Shown in pieces: positions 42,560-50,895 of a DNA stretch of 64,000 nt (within the stretch, counting starts at the first letter, position 1; the number at the start of each line of letters is the position of its first letter). The notes beneath the pieces are model-generated. The model was not told the DNA's origin, ran no database searches, and saw only the letters and a list, made by a program, of their open reading frames with translations. This stretch comes from Thermoleophilia bacterium UBA6103. Its GTDB lineage: Bacteria; Actinomycetota; Thermoleophilia; UBA2241. The translations under genes and the position numbers were made by a program. The DNA lies in contig DIWP01000023.1 of NCBI GenBank assembly GCA_002423545.1, forward strand, positions 10,770-74,769, read 5' to 3'.

Positions 42560-44725
42560 TCAGACTCCGGCGGCCGGCAGGCGCCGCTCGCGCACCTCGT
42601 CGACGATCTGCGCCACGACCTCGTCGAGTGGCCGGCTGCCTTCATCTTCCCCACGCGCGCGCACGGCGACCGTGCGCTCCTGCGCCTCGCGGTCGCCGAC
42701 CACCAGCAGGTACGGCACCTTGTGCAGCTGTCCTTCGCGGATGCGCTTGCCGAGGCTCTCGCCGCGGTCGTCGACGCTGACCCACAGCGGCAGATCGGCC
42801 TGTCCGGCGGCGCCGGCGAAGGTCGCCGCCGCCTCGTGGGCGTACTCGGCGTGCCGGTCGGCGATCGGCAGGATGCGTACCTGCTCCGGCGCCAGCCAGG
42901 CCGGCAGATTGCCGCCATACTGCTCGAGCAGGATGCCGAGGAAGCGCTCGATGCTGCCGAGCAGCGCCCGGTGGATCATCACCGGCCGGTGCTCCTCGTT
43001 GTCGGCGCCGGTGTAGGTGATGTCCAGCCGCTCGGGCATGGCGAAGTCGACCTGGATGGTGCCGCACTGCCAGGTGCGGCCCATGACGTCGCGGATGTGG
43101 AAGTCGATCTTGGGGCCGTAGAAGGCCCCGTCGCCGGGGTTGAGCTGGTACGCCAGCGGAACGCGTACGGCCTCGCCCCGCGCGTCCCGCTCAGCGCTCG
43201 GGTCGGGCACCGTCTCGCCGTCGAGCACACGTGTGAGCACGCCCTCGGCGCGCTCCCACATGGCGTCGTCGCCGATGCTCTTCTCCGGCCGGGTGCTCAG
43301 CTCGATGCGCACGTCGCTGAAGCCGAAGGCGGCGTACATGTGGAGCATGAAGTGCAGTACGCCGCGGACCTCGTCTTCGAGCTGCTCCGGGGTGCAGTAG
43401 ATGTGCGCGTCGTCCTGGGTGAAGTAGCGCACCCGGAACAGGCCGTGCAGCACGCCGCTCATCTCGTGGCGATGCACCTGGCCGAGTTCCGCCAGGCGCA
43501 GCGGCAGCTCGCGGTAGGAGCGGCGGCGGTTCTTGTAGACCAGCAGGCCACCGGGACAGTTCATCGGCTTGACGGCGAACGGCTGCTCGTCGATCTCGGT
43601 GAAGTACATGTTGTCCTTGTAGTTCTCCCAGTGCCCGGAGCGCTCCCACAGCTCGCGGCGCAGGATCTGCGGCGTGCTGATCTGCTCGTAGCCGGCGCGC
43701 ACGTGCTCGGCGCGCCAGTAGTCGATGATGGCGTTCCAGATGCGCATGCCTTTGGGATGGAAGAACGGGAAGCCGGGGCCCTCCTCGTGGAAGCTGAAGA
43801 GGTCGAGGTCGCGACCGAGACGGCGGTGATCGCGCTGGCGGGCCAGCTCGAGCGCCTCGAGGTGAGCCTTGAGTTCCTCCTTGCTCGCAAACGCGGTGCC
43901 GTAGATGCGGGTGAGCATCTGGTTGCGCTCGTCGCCGCGCCAGTAGGCGCCGGCGACGCTCGTGAGCTTGAAGGTGCCCTTGCCGAGCTTGCCGGTCCGC
44001 GGCAGGTGCGGGCCACGGCACAGGTCGACGAACTCGCCCTGCCGGTAGACCCCGACGGCGTCCACGGTCTCGCCGCTCGCCTCGGCGGCGGCCACGATGC
44101 CCTCGATCAGCTCGACCTTGTACGGCTGATCGATGCCGGCCGCGCCCGACGGCGCGCCGCCCATGCTGCCATCGGCGTCGGTAGCGTCCAGGTCAGCCTC
44201 ACCGGGCCCGGTCGCGGCAGCCGGTCGGTCCGCCGGCCCGCCGGCATGCGGACCGAACAGGGTGAGCGCCTCCTGCGGCGAGAGGTCCGCGCGCGCGATC
44301 GGCTCGTTCTCCTTCACGATGCGCGCCATCTCCTCTTCGATGCGCGCCAGGTCGGTGTCGGTGATCGGCTGCGGCAGCTCGAAGTCGTAGTAGAAGCCGT
44401 TCTCGATGGTCGGCCCGATGGCGTATCTGGCACCCGGGAACAGGCGCACGACGGCTTGTGCCAGCACGTGGCTGGCGGTGTGGCGCAGGATATCGACGGC
44501 GTCGGGATCGTCGCCCTTGAGGGTGACGATCGACACGCGATCGCCGTCCGCCAGAGGGTGCGACAGATCGACCAGCGCGCCGCCGCCGTCATCGGCGGGC
44601 GTCACGCGACCGGCGACGGCAGCCTTTGCCAGGCCGGGGCCGATGGCGGCCGCGGCATCGGCCACTGTGGCGCCGTCGGGCAGCTGGAGACAGGAGTCGT
44701 CAGGGAGGGTCACCTGGAAGCTCAT
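42560..44725 (-). CDS. thrS: Threonyl-tRNA synthetase
   Basis: The 721-residue enzyme charges tRNA-Thr. The order is TGS domain (about 1-70), the HxxxH editing domain (RHTASHVLAQAVVRL), class II motif 1, the zinc-site region (AVKPMNCPGGLLVYK and QDDAHIYC), motif 3 (HRALLGSIERFLGILLEQYG), and a C-terminal anticodon-binding domain. It is longer than the usual 640-660 chiefly because of an Ala/Gly/Asp-rich insertion at about 160-200 in the editing domain. The start is ATG 44725. It stands alone, upstream of vapBC on the same strand. Confidence 0.97.
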   Translation of the reverse strand: MSFQVTLPDDSCLQLPDGATVADAAAAIGPGLAKAAVAGRVTPADDGGGALVDLSHPLADGDRVSIVTLKGDDPDAVDILRHTASHVLAQAVVRLFPGARYAIGPTIENGFYYDFELPQPITDTDLARIEEEMARIVKENEPIARADLSPQEALTLFGPHAGGPADRPAAATGPGEADLDATDADGSMGGAPSGAAGIDQPYKVELIEGIVAAAEASGETVDAVGVYRQGEFVDLCRGPHLPRTGKLGKGTFKLTSVAGAYWRGDERNQMLTRIYGTAFASKEELKAHLEALELARQRDHRRLGRDLDLFSFHEEGPGFPFFHPKGMRIWNAIIDYWRAEHVRAGYEQISTPQILRRELWERSGHWENYKDNMYFTEIDEQPFAVKPMNCPGGLLVYKNRRRSYRELPLRLAELGQVHRHEMSGVLHGLFRVRYFTQDDAHIYCTPEQLEDEVRGVLHFMLHMYAAFGFSDVRIELSTRPEKSIGDDAMWERAEGVLTRVLDGETVPDPSAERDARGEAVRVPLAYQLNPGDGAFYGPKIDFHIRDVMGRTWQCGTIQVDFAMPERLDITYTGADNEEHRPVMIHRALLGSIERFLGILLEQYGGNLPAWLAPEQVRILPIADRHAEYAHEAAATFAGAAGQADLPLWVSVDDRGESLGKRIREGQLHKVPYLLVVGDREAQERTVAVRARGEDEGSRPLDEVVAQIVDEVRERRLPAAGV

Positions 44726-44940
44726 ATGCCGATCCTTTCGGCTCGCGCCCGCGCACGTTGCGGGGGCTGTTGACGGAGCGAGTGTACCCGCTCGGCGCCC
44801 GGCCGGTCGACCAGGGTAGCGGCTGCGGTCGATCGCTGCCGGCCGACGGGGCCGTCCCGGTGACCAGCCGACGGGCACCCATCCGTGCGGTCGCCTCCTT
44901 TCGCGGGTATCATCGCGCTCACCGAAGCCAAGGAGCGCGC

Positions 44941-45933
44941 ATGGGACTGCTGGGCAGGGCGATCACGGCCGGCGCAGGGCATCGCAAGGCGCTGGAGACG
45001 ATCTCCGACGAGCTCTTCCCCGGCGTGGGCGACGTCCGCGCCAAGCAGTGGAAGTTCTGGATGCTGCTGGTGCTTTCCAGCATCATCGCCGCCGGCGGCG
45101 TGATGGGCGACTCCACCCCGGCCGTGATCGGCGCCATGATCGTGGCGCCGCTGGCCATCCCCATCTACGGCGTCGCCCTGGCCGCGGTCGTCGGGTCGGC
45201 GCGCGGCATGCGCGACGCTTTCGGCCTGCTGATGACGGGCATCCTCGTGAACATCGGCATCGGCGTGCTGGCCGGGCTGGTCTTCTTCGACCGCATCCCG
45301 ATCGACGAGAACCCGCAGATCATCGGTCGCACGGCGCCCACCGTCCTCGATCTGGTGGTAGCCGTGGCGACCGGCCTGGCCGGCTCGTTCGCGTTCGTGC
45401 GTCGCGACGTCTCCGACGTCCTGGCCGGCGTGGCCATCGCCATCTCCCTGGTCCCGGTCCTGGCGGTGGTCGGCATCACGCTGGGCTCCGGCGAGTTCGA
45501 CCTGGCCCTCGGCGCCCTGGTGCTCTTCCTGACCAACGTGGCGGCCATCCTGGTCTCCGGCGCCCTCGTGTTCACAGCCGCCGGCTACGACCGCGAGGCC
45601 ATCCAGGCAAGCCCTGTGATCCGCCGCCGAGCGCGCGTGTTCATCGTCGCGCTGGTGATCGCTCTCATCGTGCCACTCACCTACTCCTCGGTGCGGACCT
45701 TCCAGCGCGAGGTGTGGGTCGGCAGGGTGCAGGAAGCCGCTCAGGAATGGGTCGACGGGACAGACTGGAACGTCACCGGCGCCCAGTACGTCGGCGGCAC
45801 CATCGTCCTGAACGTGATCGGCTACGGCGACCCTCCACCGGCCGACAAGCTGCGGGAGTACGTACGCCGGAGCGTCCCGGAACGCATCCCGGTGCGAGTC
45901 GTCGAGGACTACGGGTCGGATGAGGAGCTCTGA
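44941..45933 (+). CDS. DUF389-family membrane protein
   Basis: The 330-residue protein has the DUF389 core: FWMLLVLSSIIAAGGVMGDS, PAVIGAMIVAPLAIPIYGVA, GFAFVRRD-like VRRDVSDVLAGVAIAISLVP and six or so membrane segments in residues 40-240. A soluble C-terminal domain follows (about 245-330). The family is common in actinobacteria and cyanobacteria; no transport substrate is established. It is divergent from thrS. Confidence 0.88.
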   Translation: MGLLGRAITAGAGHRKALETISDELFPGVGDVRAKQWKFWMLLVLSSIIAAGGVMGDSTPAVIGAMIVAPLAIPIYGVALAAVVGSARGMRDAFGLLMTGILVNIGIGVLAGLVFFDRIPIDENPQIIGRTAPTVLDLVVAVATGLAGSFAFVRRDVSDVLAGVAIAISLVPVLAVVGITLGSGEFDLALGALVLFLTNVAAILVSGALVFTAAGYDREAIQASPVIRRRARVFIVALVIALIVPLTYSSVRTFQREVWVGRVQEAAQEWVDGTDWNVTGAQYVGGTIVLNVIGYGDPPPADKLREYVRRSVPERIPVRVVEDYGSDEEL

Positions 45934-45959
45934 CCGGAGGCCCACGCCACAGCGTAGCG

Positions 45960-45988
45960 TCGCATCGGATCGCCGCTCTGCATATACT
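45960..45988 (+). promoter_or_regulatory. Promoter giving a leaderless message for the CFA-synthase-like gene
   Basis: TCGCAT (45960-45965) and TATACT (45983-45988) are 17 bp apart, and the ATG starts 6 bp after the -10, so transcription should begin at or next to the start codon. The layout matches the arg leader promoters (TTGCAT, 17 nt, TATACT). Confidence 0.6.
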
Positions 45989-45994
45989 TCCCGC

Positions 45995-47392
45995 ATGCCG
46001 ACCGTCGCCGACTCCCTCGCGCCGCTCATCTGCCAGATGTGCGGCGGCGAACCGCCGCTACGCTTCCGCTGCTGGGACGGCAGCGAGATCGCCCCCGGCT
46101 GCTGCGCCGAAGACGTCGCCGCTGCCGCGAAAGCGCCGTCTCCGGCATCCGAAGCCGGCTCGCGGGCCGACGACCGCGAGACGGTCATCCAGATCACGTC
46201 GCCCAACGCCATCCGCCGCATCCTCTGGCAGCCCAACGAGCTCGGCTTCAGCCGCGCCTACGTCGCCGGCGAGATCGATGTGGACGGCGACATCTGGGCG
46301 CTGTTCCGCCTGCAGGCGCTGCTCTCGCATCCCGACCGGCCCAACGGCCTGGCCGCCAAGACAGAGGGCGGGAGGCGACTCCTGGCTGCGGCGCGCGCCG
46401 TCGGCGCGCTCGGCCGCCCCCTCGAGCCGCCGCCGGAAGAGGCCCGCATGAGCGGCCGTCTGCACACACGCGACCGCGACGCACAGGCGGTCGCCCATCA
46501 CTACGACGTCTCCAACGACTTCTATCGGCTGTTCCTGGGCGAGAGCATGACCTACTCCTGCGCCTACTTCTCCACCCCGGACACCCGGCTTGCCGACGCC
46601 CAGTGCGCCAAACACGACCTCATCTGCCGCAAGCTCGGCCTGCGGCCCGGCATGCGCCTGCTCGATGTCGGCTGCGGCTGGGGCGGCATGGTGCTGCACG
46701 CCGCGCAGCACTACGGCGTGCAGGCGGTCGGCGTCACGCTCTCGCAGCGCCAGGTCGACTACGGCCGCGAGGCGGTCGAAGCGGCCGGCCTCGGCGACCG
46801 CATCGACATCCGCTTTCAGGACTACCGCGACGTCAGCGACGGCCCCTTCGACGCCGTCTCCAGCATCGGCATGGTCGAGCACGTCGGCGCCGCGCAGTTG
46901 CCCGAGTACTTCAGCAGCCTCTACGGTCAGCTGCGCCCCGGCGGCCGGCTGCTCAACCACGGCATCTGCTGGCCGCGCGGCAGTCGCGGACTGGACCCCA
47001 AGTCGTTCATGGCCCACTACGTCTTCCCCGACGGCGAACTGCATGAGGTGGGCATCGTCATCCAGGCGATGCAGGCCGAGGGTTTCGAAGCCCGTGACGA
47101 CGAATCCCTGCGCGAGCACTACGCGCTGACGCTGCGGCACTGGGTGCGGAATCTCGAAGAGCACTGGGATGAAGCGGTCGGTATCGCCGGCGTCGGACGT
47201 GCGCGGGTGTGGCGGCTGTACATGGCCGGCTCGGCGATGAACTTCGAGATGGGCAACATCACCGTGCACCAGGTGCTCGGCGTACGCCCGCACGCCGACG
47301 GCCGCTCGGAGATGCCGCTGACGCGGGCCGCTTTTCTCGATCCGGCGCCGGCCGCCCCGCTCGATCCGGCGCCGGCCGCCCCGCTCGGCTGA
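45995..47392 (+). CDS. Cyclopropane-fatty-acid-synthase-like methyltransferase
   Basis: The 465-residue protein has a CFA-synthase layout: an N-terminal domain (about 60-150) and a catalytic domain with HHYDVSNDFYRLFLGESMTY, the SAM motif LLDVGCGWGGMVLHAAQHYG, SIGMVEHVG and the C-terminal LRHWVRNLEEHWDEAV region. Such enzymes methylate or cyclopropanate unsaturated acyl chains of membrane lipids. The first 35 residues include a short Cys pattern (CQMCGG, CC) not typical of the family. The last 20 residues consist of a tandem LDPAPAAP repeat. No ribosome site precedes the ATG, in line with a leaderless transcript. Confidence 0.87.
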   Translation: MPTVADSLAPLICQMCGGEPPLRFRCWDGSEIAPGCCAEDVAAAAKAPSPASEAGSRADDRETVIQITSPNAIRRILWQPNELGFSRAYVAGEIDVDGDIWALFRLQALLSHPDRPNGLAAKTEGGRRLLAAARAVGALGRPLEPPPEEARMSGRLHTRDRDAQAVAHHYDVSNDFYRLFLGESMTYSCAYFSTPDTRLADAQCAKHDLICRKLGLRPGMRLLDVGCGWGGMVLHAAQHYGVQAVGVTLSQRQVDYGREAVEAAGLGDRIDIRFQDYRDVSDGPFDAVSSIGMVEHVGAAQLPEYFSSLYGQLRPGGRLLNHGICWPRGSRGLDPKSFMAHYVFPDGELHEVGIVIQAMQAEGFEARDDESLREHYALTLRHWVRNLEEHWDEAVGIAGVGRARVWRLYMAGSAMNFEMGNITVHQVLGVRPHADGRSEMPLTRAAFLDPAPAAPLDPAPAAPLG

Positions 47393-47465
47393 GGCCGGCC
47401 GCCCGGAGCACGAGACCGCCGCCCCCCGGACCGACCGCCGCGAGCATGCACAAGCCAGGACTGAC

Positions 47466-47834
47466 GTGACCGTGTGGCCGTTCAGCCGCGATGACAAGGG
47501 GACTCGCGCCGTGGTCGCCCACATCGATCCCAGCGTGGCTCTCGACCGGACCCGCAGAGGCGGCAAGCTGATCGACGTGCGCTCCGCCTACGAGTTCAGC
47601 GTCGTACACGCCAAGGGCGCCCGCCACGTCCCGCCCAAGCGCATCCGCGCCGATGAGACCGGCCTGCGTCACGAGGACGACGTGATCGTGATCTGCTCCA
47701 CCGGCCACCGCAGCGCGCACCAGGCGAAGAACCTCACGAAGCGCGGCTTCTCCCGCGTCGCCTGTGTCAACGGCGGGCTCAATGCCTGGCAGGAGGCCGG
47801 CCTGCCGGTCAAGCACGGTCCCGGCCGCCGCTAG
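47466..47834 (+). CDS. Rhodanese-domain protein
   Basis: The 122-residue single rhodanese domain has KLIDVRSAYEFSVVHAKGARH and the active-site loop VIVICSTGHRSAHQAK with the catalytic Cys, then GFSRVACVNGGLNAWQEAGL. It probably carries persulfide sulfur. The start is GTG 47466. It follows the CFA-like gene by 73 bp on the same strand. No membrane segment is present. Confidence 0.9.
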   Translation: MTVWPFSRDDKGTRAVVAHIDPSVALDRTRRGGKLIDVRSAYEFSVVHAKGARHVPPKRIRADETGLRHEDDVIVICSTGHRSAHQAKNLTKRGFSRVACVNGGLNAWQEAGLPVKHGPGRR

Positions 47835-47923
47835 AAGCGATCGTCACTGCCGCTGCCGGCCGCCCGAGCGGCACCTGACAGCGGCGGGACCGGCGCTCCC
47901 GCCGGTCAGCGCCCGGCGGCGCG

Positions 47924-48781
47924 TCACGGCTGGTCGCGCGTCACCTGCGGCCGGCCGAGGCGGCCCTGTGCGGCCGCCGATCCCGCCCGTCCGCCGCCGG
48001 CCCCGCGCAGGATCCAGGCGCAGCCCACCGCCAGCAGTGCGCCGGCCAGCGGACCGACCAGGTAGGCCCAGGAGTGTGAGAAGTCGAGCCGCACGACGTC
48101 CGGCCCCAACGATCGCGCCGGGTTCATCGACGCGCCGCTGATGGGGCTCGACCACAGGCCGGCGAGGATGATGTAGCCGCCGACGGCCAGAGCCCCGATG
48201 ACGCCCACGTTCTGGGCGCCGGAGGCCGTGCCGAGGATCGTGCTGACCAGTCCCAGCGTCAGTACCAGCTCCATCAGCATAGCCTGCCAGTCGGCGACGC
48301 CCGGCCCGGGCTCGGTGGCACCGAGCATGCCGTAGTCGCCCACGATGCCCCAGAGGACCAGGCAGGCGAGCGTGGCGCCGATGAGCTGCACGACGATGTA
48401 GCCCGGTACGCGACGCCACGGGAAGTCGCCGCGGGCGGCGAACGCGATGCTCACGACCGGGTTGAGATGAGCCCCGGAGACGGCGCCCATGAAGAGGATG
48501 ATCGCCATGACCGTGAGCCCCGGCGCCGTGACCGCCGCGGCGCGCCCGATCAGCCCGCCCGACTGGGCGCCGACCACGGCGCCGCCGGCGCCGGCCAGCA
48601 CGAGCATGAACGTGCCCAGCAGCTCGGAGAACAGGCGCCGCCACTCCAGCGTGGGATCGCCGAACTCCCCGCTACGACCGAACGCCAGGTCGTGACGGAC
48701 GAGCGTGTCCGCCGGCGCTGCGGAGCCCGGCTCCCTCAGGCCCAGATAGGGGTCCCGCTCCACCCGATCATCGTCCACCAT
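47924..48781 (-). CDS. MIP-family aquaporin/glycerol channel
   Basis: The 285-residue membrane protein has the two half-helix motifs of the family, SGAHLNPVVSIAF and SGASMNPARSLGP, and six membrane segments from about 50 to 255 starting at FSELLGTFMLVLAGAGGAVV. The N-terminal 45 residues are hydrophilic. ARS after the second NPA and the short loops favour a water-type channel, but the filter residues were not mapped with certainty. It is divergent from the heliorhodopsin gene, 249 bp away. Confidence 0.88.
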   Translation of the reverse strand: MVDDDRVERDPYLGLREPGSAAPADTLVRHDLAFGRSGEFGDPTLEWRRLFSELLGTFMLVLAGAGGAVVGAQSGGLIGRAAAVTAPGLTVMAIILFMGAVSGAHLNPVVSIAFAARGDFPWRRVPGYIVVQLIGATLACLVLWGIVGDYGMLGATEPGPGVADWQAMLMELVLTLGLVSTILGTASGAQNVGVIGALAVGGYIILAGLWSSPISGASMNPARSLGPDVVRLDFSHSWAYLVGPLAGALLAVGCAWILRGAGGGRAGSAAAQGRLGRPQVTRDQP

Positions 48782-48980
48782 GCCGTCACCTCTCCGCCCG
48801 CCATACGGGATCTCACGCCTCCTATCGGCGTCGCGCCCGGCCGGCTCAAGGTCCGGGCGCGCGGCGGCGCATCATGGCAGAGACGCGCTCCGCGGGCCGG
48901 TCGCCGCCGTGCCGGCGCCACACCCGGTCCGCCCGGCCCTCCGTCGCGGGGCAACAAATGATATGGATTCTCACCTCTTG

Positions 48981-48994
48981 GGTAGGAACCTACC
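48981..48994 (+). promoter_or_regulatory. Palindrome upstream of heliorhodopsin
   Basis: GGTAGG-AA-CCTACC is a perfect dyad 36 bp before the heliorhodopsin ATG, inside an AT-richer promoter-like stretch (ATGATATGGATTCTCACC to CTTGGGT). It may be an operator for a MerR/CarH- or TetR-type regulator; none is encoded nearby. Confidence 0.45.
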
Positions 48995-49030
48995 GCATGC
49001 CGGACACGACCCCTCACAGAGAGGTGAACG

Positions 49031-49858
49031 ATGAGTGCTGCGACGACCTCAGCCCCGGACCGTGACTACCCCACCCTCGAGTCCGTGGAGCAGAACGACC
49101 CGACCCTCGCCCTCAGGCTTGGGCGCCTGCGCTGGTGGAACATCATCGTCGGCGTGGCGCTGGCGGTGCAGGCCGGCGCCATCGCCTTCCTGACCAACGA
49201 CTTCTCCCTGCCGGTGAACGCCACCTACATGGAGGGACCGCCCGGCAGCGAGACGACCCTCACCCCCCTGTTCGACATCCCGCTCGGCTGGGGCGTCTTC
49301 GGGTTCCTGGCCATCTCCGCCCTGGCGCTGCTGGCCATCGCCTCGCCTGGAGTCTTCGGCTGGTACGAGCGTAACCTGCTGGCCAGTCGCAACTACGGAC
49401 GCTGGATCGAGTACTTCTTCAGCTCCTCGCTGATGATCGTGCTGATCGTGATGATCACCGGCGTCAGCGACATCGGCGCCCTGATCGCCATCTTCGGCGT
49501 CAACGCGTCGATGATCCTCTTCGGCCTGCTGGTGGAGAAGTACGAGACCCCGGGCAAGCCGAACATGCTGTCCTTCTGGTTCGGCAGCTTCGCCGGCATC
49601 CTGCCGTGGGTCGTGGTGACGATCTACGTGCTGGCCCCCGGCGCGATGACCCAGTCCTCGCCGCCCGGGTTCGTCTACGGGATCATCTTCTCGCTGTTCC
49701 TGTTCTTCAACGTCTTCGCCATCAACATGTGGCTGCAGTACAAGAAGATCGGGCCGTGGCGGGACTACCTGTTCGGGGAGAAGGTCTACATCATCCTGAG
49801 TGCCTCGGCGAAGGCACTGCTGGCCTGGCAGGTGTTCTCGGCGACTCTGGCAGGCTGA
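49031..49858 (+). CDS. Heliorhodopsin
   Basis: The 275-residue protein matches heliorhodopsin (compare actinobacterial 48C12) along its whole length, with seven membrane segments and the inverted family topology (N-terminus inside). The retinal Schiff-base Lys is Lys261 in SASAKALLAWQVF, the counterion Glu127 is in RWIEYFFSSSLMIVLI, and IAIFGVNASMILFGLLVEKY, then PGFVYGIIFSLFLFFN are family hallmarks. Heliorhodopsins have slow photocycles and little or no ion pumping; their role is unsettled, with light sensing proposed. No carotenoid or retinal synthesis gene is in the window. The gene has its own palindromic promoter region and a strong terminator, and the aquaporin gene diverges from it. 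Confidence 0.95.
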   Translation: MSAATTSAPDRDYPTLESVEQNDPTLALRLGRLRWWNIIVGVALAVQAGAIAFLTNDFSLPVNATYMEGPPGSETTLTPLFDIPLGWGVFGFLAISALALLAIASPGVFGWYERNLLASRNYGRWIEYFFSSSLMIVLIVMITGVSDIGALIAIFGVNASMILFGLLVEKYETPGKPNMLSFWFGSFAGILPWVVVTIYVLAPGAMTQSSPPGFVYGIIFSLFLFFNVFAINMWLQYKKIGPWRDYLFGEKVYIILSASAKALLAWQVFSATLAG

Positions 49859-49928
49859 CGACTCGTGTCCGGCAGGGCGGCAGGGCAGCGGATGCCGCAA
49901 GGTGCCGCCCCCGCCGCCCGACACGAAC

Positions 49929-49963
49929 GGCCGGCGACCCAACCGCCCACCGGGTCGCCGGCC
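49929..49963 (+). terminator. Terminator after heliorhodopsin
   Basis: A 12-bp perfect stem GGCCGGCGACCC / GGGTCGCCGGCC with an 11-nt loop is followed by ACCTTCTTCTC. It lies 70 bp after the stop. Confidence 0.75.
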
Positions 49964-50104
49964 ACCTTCTTCTCTGGGTCCGGCGACCCGGCCTGCCGGT
50001 CGCTCTTCCTCGATACGTTCCGCGCCTTCCTCACCTGCCTCGACCTGGCGACGCTGGCAAAGGACTGAGGGCGACCGGGGAGCGCGGCGGAGAGCGTCGC
50101 GGGG

Positions 50105-50575
50105 TCAGATCTCGGCAGGCGAGAACAGGAGCAGCTCGTTGCCGTTGCCGTCGAGCAGGGTCAGCCGGTCGTCCTCGAGTCGGTAGGCGCGTACCTGCCG
50201 CAGAAGGTCGAAGTAGGCGGCCTCCGCCTGCATCGCCGGCTCCGGCCCCGCCATCTCGGTGGCCATGATCGATCCGATCGACAGATCGCCGTCCCCGCCG
50301 GTCTCGTAGGGCGCGCCGTACGTGTTGACCGCGGACGTGCCGCCCATCTGACCGTCCTGGAACTGCGCGGTGACGGTGAAGTCGGCGGAGTCGATGGCGC
50401 TGATCGACCAGCCGACGAGCCGCCACGAAGTACCGTCCAGCGCCGCCTTGTCGCCGCAACCGACGGCGACGACGGCCAGGCCGGCCAGCACGAGGGCGGT
50501 CACGAGCATCCGGAGTCCGCGCGAGACGCCGCGCCCCGATCGCCGCGCCGCCGGATCGTGCCTGGGACTGCTCAT
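50105..50575 (-). CDS. META-domain lipoprotein
   Basis: The 156-residue protein has a lipoprotein signal (LVTALVLAGLAVVAVGCGDK, lipidated Cys in the AVGC lipobox at about 41) and a META/HslJ-type domain (LDGTSWRLVGWSISA, FQDGQMGGTSAVNTYGAPYE, and AYRLEDDRLTLLDGNGNEL). It would be anchored outside the membrane; the family is linked to stress or drug tolerance in other bacteria, without a known mechanism. ATG 50575 follows AGGAGG at 5 nt. Confidence 0.85.
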   Translation of the reverse strand: MSSPRHDPAARRSGRGVSRGLRMLVTALVLAGLAVVAVGCGDKAALDGTSWRLVGWSISAIDSADFTVTAQFQDGQMGGTSAVNTYGAPYETGGDGDLSIGSIMATEMAGPEPAMQAEAAYFDLLRQVRAYRLEDDRLTLLDGNGNELLLFSPAEI

Positions 50576-50895
50576 CGCATCCTCCTCATGGTCGCGTGAA
50601 GACGCCACTGCTTCGAGCCCGAGCGGCCGCACCGGGTCTCACCGTGGACGCCTTGTACGGAGCGAGTGACGCGGGCGGGTCCGTCTGGGTTCATCCGCCG
50701 TCCGAGCCGGGTCCGTCCGCCGGGCCACCCATCCGTGGGCCGGGACGGCCGGCCGCGATGAGCGGCCCCACTCGGTCACCCCCGGCGGCGCTTCCAGGGA
50801 TCGAGAGCGCGCTGCCGGCTCGATCGCCGCAGCGGATCGGCGCCGGCAGCCGCTCTGCCCGTCCGGCTCCGTTCGATGGACCGCCGAGCCGATGC
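50576..50895. other. Intergenic region without a recognisable gene
   Basis: About 320 bp of GC-rich sequence between the META lipoprotein and the end of the SCP2/transketolase operon. Open frames lack ribosome sites and homology; no hairpin with a T-run was seen. Confidence 0.5.

Noticed and set aside
49865..50068. Small plus-strand ORF after heliorhodopsin
   Set aside because: It is translated from the terminator hairpin region; no ribosome site or homology.
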